Shown here in pieces: positions 1 to 7,589 of a stretch of 64,000 nucleotides of DNA. This DNA comes from DATKCT01 sp035513055. GTDB taxonomy: Bacteria > Verrucomicrobiota > Verrucomicrobiia > Verrucomicrobiales > DEV007. Location: NCBI GenBank assembly GCA_035513055.1, contig DATKCT010000197.1, positions 1-64,000 on the forward strand, read 5' to 3'. A model generated the notes under the pieces. It worked only from the letters and a program-made list of their open reading frames with translations. It was not told where the DNA came from and searched no databases. Made by a program: the position numbers and the translations under genes. Each line of letters begins with the position of its first letter. Positions within the stretch are counted from its first letter, which is position 1.

Positions 1-345
1 TTGGCTTCCGCCCAGGGTCAACTTCATCTGGCAACCCGCCTCGGGCTTTGTTGACATGCAGGAGCAGACTTCCCGCCTGCCCCTGGAGTTTTTACATTTG
101 CGACTGGACGTGGCCCCAAACTTCAATGGAAGGAGCCTGCAGAGCCTCGGGAGAAGCCGGAGGCTTCCCAGCTTGTAGCCGGTGGTGAAGCGCAGCGACA
201 CCACCGGTCTGAGTTGCATCTCGATCCGCCCCCGGCAGGGGTGCCAGCAAGCGGCTGGCCATGCCCTCCACCTACACAGGCCTGCTTGAGCATGTCATCT
301 TCTCTAATGGCTATGCAGGGATTACGGTGAGTGCGTTCGTGCGGT
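1..345. other. Non-coding left edge, downstream of the iron ABC operon
   Basis: No convincing gene is visible. Short frames here have no family resemblance, and no gene clearly runs in from the left edge. The stretch lies 3' of the minus-strand ABC ATPase gene and holds the palindromic repeat described separately at 150-209. The 9-bp stem 179-187 / 199-207 could stop transcription of the ABC operon, but it has no T-tract, so a terminator role is only a guess. Confidence 0.5.
150..209 (-). repeat. Dispersed palindromic repeat, copy A
   Basis: Two adjacent hairpins: a 6-bp stem 153-158/162-167 with a 3-nt loop, and a perfect 9-bp stem 179-187/199-207 with an 11-nt loop. Read on the minus strand, the roughly 57-base element aligns along its whole length with 37279-37335 on the plus strand, sharing the cores GTCGCTG, CACC.CCGG.TAC and GCCTCCGGC with substitutions and one 1-base gap. 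Both copies are intergenic. This is the behaviour of a REP/BIME-like dispersed element. The family is not identified. Confidence 0.6.
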
Positions 346-1419
346 TCAAAGCGGTCGAGGACGCTGTGGAAGAGGCGCAACAGCCCAGGTCTCCCCGGGG
401 CGAACCATGAAAGGACCGTGATGCCACACAATCACTTCGAAGGACTCGCCGGCTTCGTGCTCACACAGCAGTGTGACCTCGAGGTAGGCTCCGTGAAAGC
501 CGACCTTCACCACCGAGCCGGTCAGGGCGCCGGTATTCTCTGGGCTAACCAATTCCAAGTCTTCCGGCCTCACCCAAATGCCGAATCCCGGCCCTTCACC
601 GCCCGGATTCGGCCCTCTCGAAAGCGCAGGCGGCCCGACCTGACAACGGATCCGCGCCCCGCTGGGATGAGGCAAGCTGTTTACCGGAAGGAAATTGCAG
701 GCGCCGAAAAAGGATGCCACATAGGCGTTAGCTGGCGCGTAATACACCTCCGATGGAACGCCGTCCTGTTGCACGGCGCCTTGCCGCAACACCACGATGC
801 GATCAGCAATGGATAGGGCGTCGCCGGTCTCGTGCGTGACAAACAGAGCAGTGGCTCCTCGCGCCTTCAAAATGGCGCGGGTCTCGTCCCGGACCGCTTG
901 CCGGAGCCGGGCGTCGAGGCTGCTGAAGGGTTCGTCCAAGAGCAGCAGCCGCGGACTCGGCGCCAGCGCCCGGGCCAGGGCCACACGCTGGCGTTCCCCG
1001 CCCGCCAGTTCGTGCGGATAACGTTTTCCCAAATGGGAAAGTCCCACAAGTTCAAGCAAGGGCGCGACTACCGCGGCGCGTTCTCCGGCATCCAGGTGAC
1101 GCAGCCCAAAGGCGATGTTTCGTTCCACCGTCAAATGGGGGAAAAGCGCCTGATGCTGAAAGACGAGCCCAATTCCGCGCTCCTCGGGCGGACACACTCC
1201 TTTTGGGCAAGAAATGATCCGGGCGTCGAGCCTGATGTCTCCGGCGTCCGGCCGTTCGAGACCGGCGATGAGCCGCAGCAAGGTAGTCTTGCCGCTGCCG
1301 CTGGCGCCGACCAGTGAGAGAAGATCTCCTTCGGGAATCTCGAAGGATACATCCTTGACCGCCGGCTCGCGGCCCCGGCGGTAGGTCTTGCTCAGATTCT
1401 GGACCTGCAACCGGATCAT
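346..1419 (-). CDS. fbpC: Iron(III) ABC transporter, ATP-binding protein (FbpC/FutC-like)
   Basis: Cytoplasmic ATPase that powers ferric iron import with the permease and binding protein encoded just upstream. 357 aa. Walker A GASGSGKTT at 39-47, signature LAGGERQ at about 138-144, Walker B LLLLDEP at about 158-164, H-loop His at about 196. The roughly 110 residues after the nucleotide-binding domain fit the TOBE-type regulatory domain usual in FbpC/PotA/CysA ATPases. The start codon overlaps the stop of the permease gene (ATGA, 1416-1419), so translation is probably coupled. Iron specificity rests on the operon partner. A polyamine or thiamine importer is the alternative, but the paired tyrosines in the binding protein favour iron. 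Confidence 0.85.
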   Translation of the reverse strand: MIRLQVQNLSKTYRRGREPAVKDVSFEIPEGDLLSLVGASGSGKTTLLRLIAGLERPDAGDIRLDARIISCPKGVCPPEERGIGLVFQHQALFPHLTVERNIAFGLRHLDAGERAAVVAPLLELVGLSHLGKRYPHELAGGERQRVALARALAPSPRLLLLDEPFSSLDARLRQAVRDETRAILKARGATALFVTHETGDALSIADRIVVLRQGAVQQDGVPSEVYYAPANAYVASFFGACNFLPVNSLPHPSGARIRCQVGPPALSRGPNPGGEGPGFGIWVRPEDLELVSPENTGALTGSVVKVGFHGAYLEVTLLCEHEAGESFEVIVWHHGPFMVRPGETWAVAPLPQRPRPL

Positions 1420-3095
1420 GGCGTGGGGCCGTTCGAGCCGCGCCCTTCCTCATCGCGGCTGCGAGTTTCGCTTCGGCCCAATGCCGGCCAAGGCTCTCGC
1501 CGAAGCAAACGCGTCAATGGCGCCAAGCCGATCAAGCTGATGAGCACCATGAAGAGCCCTGGCGCCGCCGCGTCTGGAATGCGCGATTCGCCGGTCAACC
1601 GATATATCCGCGTGGCCAGAGTCTCAAAGTCAAAAGGGCGCAGCACCAACGTGAGCGTCAGCTCTTTGAACACATCGATGAAGGCGAGGGTCGCTCCGGC
1701 GGCCAATGCGGGCCGGACCAGCGGCAGATCCACTTGAAGGAGGGCGCGCAAGGGCCGCGCGCCAAGCGTCCGCGCAGCCTCGTGCAAACTCGAGGATACC
1801 GTTTCGAACCCGGCCGCCGCCGGTTGAATCCCGACGGCCAGAAACCGGACAAAATAGGCGTAGATCAGCCCGAGAACGGAAGCGCTAAGCGCGAAAACGC
1901 CCAAACCGGGCTGGGCTGAGAGCGTTGAAACAATCGCTCCTACGCCCACCGCCACCAAGGCGCTCGGAAAGGCGTATCCGAGCAACCCCATGCGTTGGGC
2001 CAGGAATGTCGAACGGCCCGCGAAAGCTCGCCGGCTTCCCACCAGCACCACGGCCCCCAGAATGATGAGCAGCGCGGATCCCGCTGCGAGCATCAGGGAA
2101 TTGCCCGCCGCGACGGCGTGCTCGGCCCACTCCACCGGGTTCGGCGAATGCAAGGCCCAGCGCAGCATTCGCCAAGCGGGGATGAGGAAACCCAAAAGCA
2201 AAGGCAGCAGACAGACGGTCCAGGCCCATAGGGCTCCGGCTGGCCGCAGTCGCCGTCTGGCCAGGGGTGTTTCCGCGGAATCAGAGGCAAACCTTCGCCG
2301 GCCGCGCTGCCAACGTTCCACACTGACGAAGAGCAAAGCCATGGCCATGAGGATCACGGCCAACCGCATAGCCGCCCCGGGGTATCCCTCCGTCCAAGCC
2401 CGGAAGATGCCGGGCGTCAAGGGTTGCAGCCCGAAGGCCGAGACCACTCCGTAGTCGTTGATGGTTTCCATCGCCACCAGACTGGCTCCCGCCGCGATGG
2501 CCGGCCGGGCCATAGGAGCCGCCACCGTCAGGAAGGTCCGCAGGTTTCCCGCGCCCAGCATCCGCGCCGCCTCCAAAGACCCGGCGGCCTCGCGGGCAAA
2601 AGCGCCGCGGCAGCTCAGAAAGACGTAGGGAAACAATGTGGCAGCCAGGATCCCCGTCGCGAAGATCCAAGGCGTGATCTTCTGCGAGAGCAAGAAGACC
2701 TCGAGACCAAAATGCTCGCGGATCCACACATAAAACGGAATGAGACCCTCTACGGCGTCCAGATAGGCCAGCGCGGCGACAAACCCGGGCATGGCCAGAG
2801 GCAACAACAACGCCCACTCGAAAATGCGACGGCCCGGAAAATCATGGACAGAGACATGCCAAGCAGCCGGAACGCCAAAAAGGATGGCGAGAAACGTGAC
2901 GCCGACAATGAGAACGGCGGACTGCCAAAGATAACCGGCCAGGCGATTCCTCACGATCTGCGGCCACATCTCTCCAGCAGGCTCCAGCGCCCGCCAGACC
3001 ACAACAAGCACCGGCAGCAGAACCAAACCCGCAATGAACCAGACCCCGAACCGGGCCAGACACCTGGGACAAAGGCGCGATGACCGGGTTGGCAT
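1416..3095 (-). CDS. fbpB: Iron(III) ABC transporter, fused permease (FbpB-like)
   Basis: Inner-membrane permease of the ferric importer. 559 aa with about twelve hydrophobic segments, made of two tandem BPD_transp_1 (binding-protein-dependent transport) halves. Each half carries an EAA-type loop that docks on the ATPase: EAARMLGAGNLRTFLTVAAP from about residue 175 and EAARTLGARPLRALLQVDLP in the second half. This duplicated arrangement in one chain is typical of FbpB and thiP-like permeases. It overlaps the downstream ATPase gene by 4 nt and lies 173 bp after the binding-protein gene; that gap contains no recognisable gene. Confidence 0.85.
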   Translation of the reverse strand: MPTRSSRLCPRCLARFGVWFIAGLVLLPVLVVVWRALEPAGEMWPQIVRNRLAGYLWQSAVLIVGVTFLAILFGVPAAWHVSVHDFPGRRIFEWALLLPLAMPGFVAALAYLDAVEGLIPFYVWIREHFGLEVFLLSQKITPWIFATGILAATLFPYVFLSCRGAFAREAAGSLEAARMLGAGNLRTFLTVAAPMARPAIAAGASLVAMETINDYGVVSAFGLQPLTPGIFRAWTEGYPGAAMRLAVILMAMALLFVSVERWQRGRRRFASDSAETPLARRRLRPAGALWAWTVCLLPLLLGFLIPAWRMLRWALHSPNPVEWAEHAVAAGNSLMLAAGSALLIILGAVVLVGSRRAFAGRSTFLAQRMGLLGYAFPSALVAVGVGAIVSTLSAQPGLGVFALSASVLGLIYAYFVRFLAVGIQPAAAGFETVSSSLHEAARTLGARPLRALLQVDLPLVRPALAAGATLAFIDVFKELTLTLVLRPFDFETLATRIYRLTGESRIPDAAAPGLFMVLISLIGLAPLTRLLRREPWPALGRSETRSRDEEGRGSNGPTP

Positions 3096-3268
3096 AGGGA
3101 CGGCGCGAACGCCGGGCTCGGGCCGTCTAGGCCGTTCTCCTCGATTCTCCGCGTTCCCGGCGCGCCTTCGTCAAAGATCCGATGCGCCCAAGGCGAAACC
3201 TCGTCCAACCCTTGGCCGGATCCGCCAGCCCCGGTCCACACCCTGCGCGATTCGGCCTCATCACGTGA

Positions 3269-4297
3269 TCACTTCCAGCCCGCAGCGTCAAACAGACGGA
3301 CGGCCTTCGGCTGATCTTCACCCATCTTGGGAAAGGTCTCGACGTCGATCTTAAATTCGCCCCACCTCGCATGCGTCGCACAGAGGCTCAGATCCATCGA
3401 CACCGGATACTCATAACTGCCGTTCGCGATCAACTTTTGCACCTCCGGCGTAACCAAAAACTCGAGGTAGGCTCTGGCGTTGTCCACGTTCCGCGCATGT
3501 TTCACGATCCCTGCCGCACTCACATTGACGTGGGCGCCCCTGCCGTCCTGATTCGGGAACACGATGCTCATCTTCTCCGCCGCAGTTCGCTCCGCCGGGT
3601 CGGGCGAGTTCAAGAGCAACCCAAAATAATAGGTGTTGGAAACACACACGTCCGCCAGACCCGCGGCGCAGGCTTTGATCTGGTCGCGGTCGCCCCCCTG
3701 GGGCGGGCGGGCCAGATTCTTGGCGATTCCCTTCGCCCATTCCCTGGCTTTCTCCTCGCCGAGCGCCGTGACAAGGGATGCCGCGAGCGATTGGTTGTAG
3801 CTGCTGGAGGAGGAACGGATGAGCAGCCGGCCTTTCCACTCCGGCTTGGCCAGATCCTCGTAGTCCTGAATCTCACCCGGCTTGACCCGGTCGCGGGCGA
3901 TCAGAATCACCCGGGCCCGGATCGTGTAGGGATACCAGAAATCATCGGGATCACGAAGTTTCCCGGGGGTCGCCTTGGCCAGCGTTTCCGATGAGAACGG
4001 CTGCAAGAGTCCCTCTGACTTGGCCCGCTGCATGCGGCCGGCATCGACTGTTACCAGGATATCGGCGGGACTGTTTTCCCCCTCCGATTTGAGCCGTTCG
4101 ATGAGCTGGTCCGCCTCGGCGTTTACGACCCGGACTTCGATCCCGGTCTTCTCGGTGAAGAGCCGATTGACCTGGTGATCGATCTCATAGTGGCGATGGG
4201 AGTAGACGTTGAGCAGCTCCTGGGAACAAGCGGCGCTCACCAGCAAAGCGGAGAGAACGACGGCAGAACGGGCGATCTTATTGCGAATGCGTCTCAT
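3269..4297 (-). CDS. fbpA: Iron(III)-binding lipoprotein of ABC importer (FbpA/FutA family)
   Basis: Extracytoplasmic ferric-iron receptor of the importer. 342 aa from the chosen ATG (MRRIRNK...), which gives a clean signal sequence followed by SAAC with Cys at 24, an acceptable lipobox, so the protein is probably a lipoprotein. The family motif SHRHYEID lies near residue 33. The NTYYFGLL stretch near 221-228 supplies the paired tyrosines (about 223-224) that bind iron in FbpA/FutA. The frame stays open upstream for about 40 more codons, but these look unlike a signal peptide. It is the first gene of the three-gene operon, with a candidate promoter just upstream. Confidence 0.85.
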   Translation of the reverse strand: MRRIRNKIARSAVVLSALLVSAACSQELLNVYSHRHYEIDHQVNRLFTEKTGIEVRVVNAEADQLIERLKSEGENSPADILVTVDAGRMQRAKSEGLLQPFSSETLAKATPGKLRDPDDFWYPYTIRARVILIARDRVKPGEIQDYEDLAKPEWKGRLLIRSSSSSYNQSLAASLVTALGEEKAREWAKGIAKNLARPPQGGDRDQIKACAAGLADVCVSNTYYFGLLLNSPDPAERTAAEKMSIVFPNQDGRGAHVNVSAAGIVKHARNVDNARAYLEFLVTPEVQKLIANGSYEYPVSMDLSLCATHARWGEFKIDVETFPKMGEDQPKAVRLFDAAGWK

Positions 4298-4332
4298 TAA
4301 GGGGCACCATCGCCGGTTGTTCACCAGTCGCA

Positions 4333-4362
4333 AGTATAAAATCCGCTCTCCTGTGAGCCCAA
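4333..4362 (-). promoter_or_regulatory. Candidate sigma70 promoter of the iron ABC operon
   Basis: On the minus strand, a -35-like TTGGGC (4362-4357) is followed after 18 bp by TATACT (4338-4333). Predicted transcription would begin near 4326, about 30 nt before the chosen fbpA start. No Fur-box-like palindrome was recognised nearby. Confidence 0.4.
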
Positions 4363-4445
4363 CGGCGATCGTTTGTGCGCGGCCGGCCCAGCCGCCGCGT
4401 TGCATCGCGGCAAACACCCGAAGGCAACAGCGTTCCCCGGCAAAC

Positions 4446-5174
4446 TCAAAACTTCCAGTAACCGCCCGGCGACGAAAGAAAGGGCATCTGGTTCTCGTCG
4501 CCCCCGGAGTAATCCGTTTTTCCCACCGCTCCCCACATCCGTTTGCCGGTGGTTTGTTGAAACTTCTGGCTCATGCTTTCCCCGGTATGACAACCCCAGC
4601 TTCGAATGTGCGCCTGGGAATGAAAAGAGCTGCCTTTGATCCGTGAGAGCATGTCCTCGTGCAGCCAGGCTTTGGATGCCCCCAGAATCTCCGATCCGTA
4701 GTCGAGCATGAAACAGAATTTGTTGGAATGTCCGAAATACTCGAAGTTCACGATCTTGGTTCGCGAACGGGGTTTGCCGCTGTTGAGGTAGCGAATGACA
4801 TCGTCGCCCGAATGCACCCACACCAGGTTCACCCCGTAGGTTGTCCGGATCGATTCGATGTTGGCGATCATCCGCCCCCCTTCCTCACGCTGCCGCCGTT
4901 CGTAGGCGGGGCGGTAGACCAAGAGGGTTATGGGAATGTCCGGTCCATAACGCCTCTGCAAATCCTGCACGCGCAAGCGCGCCGGACGGACAAAGTTAAG
5001 CCACCAGTTGTCGTGCCGGTCGCCGGGAAACCGGTATTTCTCGAGGCTGCGCAAGGAAACGCCGCCGACCAGGATGATGCACTCCCCTTCGCGCATCGGA
5101 TCGGCTCGCACCTCCCCGGGAATTCCAGCCGCTACAGCGGCAACCACAGCGTAGAGGAGAACGCGGCAACTCAT
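4446..5174 (-). CDS. Secreted protein of unknown function with His/Cys motifs
   Basis: No family recognised with certainty. 242 aa from the ATG that directly precedes a signal peptide (MSCRVLLYAVVAAVAAG, with A-x-A-type cleavage near EVRADP). The mature part is a small alpha/beta protein: a strand ECIILVGGVS, a long charged middle, then EYFGHSNKF with His at about 149 and RSWGCHTGES with Cys at about 195. A histidine after a strand followed by a cysteine after another strand is the order of the catalytic dyad in caspase-like (clan CD) folds, but this match is only by eye. It is monocistronic on the minus strand between the iron operon and another secreted protein. Confidence 0.6.
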   Translation of the reverse strand: MSCRVLLYAVVAAVAAGIPGEVRADPMREGECIILVGGVSLRSLEKYRFPGDRHDNWWLNFVRPARLRVQDLQRRYGPDIPITLLVYRPAYERRQREEGGRMIANIESIRTTYGVNLVWVHSGDDVIRYLNSGKPRSRTKIVNFEYFGHSNKFCFMLDYGSEILGASKAWLHEDMLSRIKGSSFHSQAHIRSWGCHTGESMSQKFQQTTGKRMWGAVGKTDYSGGDENQMPFLSSPGGYWKF

Positions 5175-5350
5175 CCCGGCAGCATAAACATCCTTCCATC
5201 GGTGGCAAGAATGAGCGACGCCCATTGCCGCCGTCCGTCGTGGAGCGATTGTTGAGAAAATCCAGGCCCACGACTGCCCGGCCTCCTTTCGGTCGCAGGC
5301 CAGCGCGTCCCGGATATCCTGGCAAACCTCCGCTCACCATCCTCGATTCG

Positions 5351-7447
5351 CTACCAGAGCTGCACCGTCCAGCGCTTCGTAGGATTCTCCGTCAGCTCCA
5401 AGATTGTGACTCCTTCCGCGTCATTCCAGTGCCGGTCCGTCGGCAACAACCGCAACCGCAGCGGATCCGTCCGGTCCGGCAAACGCAGACTCAACTCGGC
5501 CCGGATTCCCACCTGGCTGTTGCCGTTGCCCAAAGTCCAATCGTGCCGGTAGAACGCTTCCCGCCGGATCACGACCGCCAGGCGTTTGTCGCCGTTCGGA
5601 CGTCCCCCGAAGGATGCCTGCAATGCGGCTCCAAGCGGCAGCCGGGCGTAGCCATCTCCAAACAGCGCCATCTCCAGCGGCCCCACCGGAAGAGGACCGT
5701 CGCCTCCATCTCCTTGGAAGACCAAGGTTCCAATGTAGCCGGCCCCGATCCGTTCCCCATACGATCGCGCGTCCAAACCCAGCCGCAGTTCCACGACCGG
5801 TCCATCCGTCTGCCCGGCGAGATCCACCCGGCGCAGATCGAAGAACAAACGCAGCTCACGAGAGTCGGCCTCAGCGGAAAAGGTCGCTGCAGACTCGATC
5901 AGACCATCCGATCCGGCGGAACCCAAAGCCTCCGGATCGTCCGGAAGCAGTCGTACTTTCTCTCCCAACCCCAGGTTGCGCATCCCGGAAAAGCTCTGCT
6001 TCCACACAGCGTTGCCTGTTCCACCGGTCAGCATCACCTCACCGCCGATTCGCGCCGTATCTTCGCCCTGCGGAAAGCTCAGCAACCAAGCTCCTTCACG
6101 ACCGGGGGCCGGTGCGAGGTTGAAAGGGCTGGACCAGGGAGCGCTTACCGCCGCTACCTTCCAAGCAGGTGAAGCCGCGCCATCCCCGCTCAAGACGGTC
6201 CATTCCAATTGCCCCGGCGCATTTCCCGCGAAGGCCGGCTCCAGGCGCGGCCGGCCGGTTGCGTCCGGGTTGATCACTTCCCGCAGCATCAGGCCGTCGC
6301 CATCCACCGCCAAACATGGGAGGCGTCGCACGGCTTCGGGGGACGGAGCCCCATCCCGCCGCCGCGGCGCCTCCTCCCAAACCAAGGTGACCGGCCAACC
6401 TTCGCCAGCGGCCGCCGGAAATCCATAGGCGGCCTGCCGCGGCTTCCAATCCTCCACCCATCCCGGGAAGAGGAAGCCCCCGGGCCCATCCTCACGAGCC
6501 GTCATAACGCTCCACTGCCAACGCTCCGCCGTTGCGCCGCGCCATTCCAGTCGCACTCCTTCCGGAGCGGCAAAGCCGAAGCCTGTCGCCGTCTCATACA
6601 GCGCCCGCGCCAGTTGCTCGTGCCCTAAACGGGTCAAGGCGGCGCCCTCGGTCAGGAGTTCGGACAGCCGCGACCTCAAATCCTCCTCGGCATAAGCCAG
6701 GTCCTCCGGCGACCCGAACACCAGCCGGTCAGGAAGCAATGCCTTGTTCGTATCAAAGAGCATGCGACCAGCCTCACCGGAGACGCCGGCCCCGAGCCGG
6801 TCGCGCAGTTCCCGCACAAAGGGCCACACCTGGCCCAAGACCTCTCCAAAACGGCCTGCGGCCGGGCTGAGCGCTAAAGGTTCCAGCACCAGGCAGTCCA
6901 TTCCGCGCGATCCCAGCACTCCCAAGGCGCCGGCCATGGCCGTCCCATATCGCTCAGGACTTACTCCAGCGGCGGCATCAGCCGGGCCCGCAAAGAGCAC
7001 GGCCAGACTGGGATCATTCACCAAAGCGTCGGTCGTAGAACGTTGATTGATATGAAAAGCCGTGTTGCCCTCGTCACCCAACACCTCATAGGTAAAATGC
7101 GGGCCCAGCACGAACGGATACACGCCGTCTTCCAAGCGGTGCACGCCTTCCGCGTAGAAAAAACGCGCCGCCAAGTGCTTCAGAAAAAGCTCGCTCGCAC
7201 CAGGATGCCCGTCCCCCGGCGATTCGAACACGGAGCGGTCGCCCAAAAAGACGACATGCACTGGCTGACGGGCATCCAGTTTTTCCAGAGTGCGCGGAAG
7301 ATATTTGCTCAGCGCTTCTCGTTCATTTGGTTCCAAAGTAACCGATTGCCCAAAAACGGGACCGGCCAGGACCAGTGTCAGCAGCAGCGATAGCGATAGC
7401 CAATGCGCCGGATCTGCGCAGGATAGTAACGCTCTCATGAAAATCAT
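5351..7447 (-). CDS. Large secreted protein, possibly a degenerate SGNH-type hydrolase with C-terminal beta-sandwich
   Basis: Function not recognised. About 698 aa. Three in-frame ATGs (7447, 7438 and one slightly upstream) precede a signal sequence ending near LVLAGPVFGQ, and the exact one cannot be fixed. The N-terminal part contains HVVFLGDRSVFE, which resembles block I (GDS) of SGNH hydrolases, and TRLGHEQLARAL, which resembles the block V histidine region; the catalytic serine position is therefore uncertain. The C-terminal 200 residues are strand-rich, with a LRLFFDLRRVDL...LRLGLDAR pattern like a carbohydrate-binding or DOMON-type sandwich. It is divergent from the NamZ fusion gene and shares its upstream region. 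Confidence 0.6.
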   Translation of the reverse strand: MIFMRALLSCADPAHWLSLSLLLTLVLAGPVFGQSVTLEPNEREALSKYLPRTLEKLDARQPVHVVFLGDRSVFESPGDGHPGASELFLKHLAARFFYAEGVHRLEDGVYPFVLGPHFTYEVLGDEGNTAFHINQRSTTDALVNDPSLAVLFAGPADAAAGVSPERYGTAMAGALGVLGSRGMDCLVLEPLALSPAAGRFGEVLGQVWPFVRELRDRLGAGVSGEAGRMLFDTNKALLPDRLVFGSPEDLAYAEEDLRSRLSELLTEGAALTRLGHEQLARALYETATGFGFAAPEGVRLEWRGATAERWQWSVMTAREDGPGGFLFPGWVEDWKPRQAAYGFPAAAGEGWPVTLVWEEAPRRRDGAPSPEAVRRLPCLAVDGDGLMLREVINPDATGRPRLEPAFAGNAPGQLEWTVLSGDGAASPAWKVAAVSAPWSSPFNLAPAPGREGAWLLSFPQGEDTARIGGEVMLTGGTGNAVWKQSFSGMRNLGLGEKVRLLPDDPEALGSAGSDGLIESAATFSAEADSRELRLFFDLRRVDLAGQTDGPVVELRLGLDARSYGERIGAGYIGTLVFQGDGGDGPLPVGPLEMALFGDGYARLPLGAALQASFGGRPNGDKRLAVVIRREAFYRHDWTLGNGNSQVGIRAELSLRLPDRTDPLRLRLLPTDRHWNDAEGVTILELTENPTKRWTVQLW

Positions 7448-7589
7448 GGCACCCATTCCGGATTCGACGCTGTTTACGGTCCGCTGCCCGGCCATTTCTA
7501 TGTATGCTGGTTTCTTCGCCCGCGGCGAGCCGGCAGAAGGGTTTTCTTCGAAAAACCGGCCGGAGTGACCGGCGGGCCGAGCATCGTCC

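Noticed and set aside
51..79. Promoter with TTGACA at 51-56
   Set aside because: No acceptable -10 at 16-18 bp and no gene starts downstream on that strand.
123..431. Minus-strand frame of 102 codons overlapping the end of the iron ABC ATPase gene
   Set aside because: No family resemblance, low-complexity composition, and it overlaps the well-supported ATPase gene in another frame.
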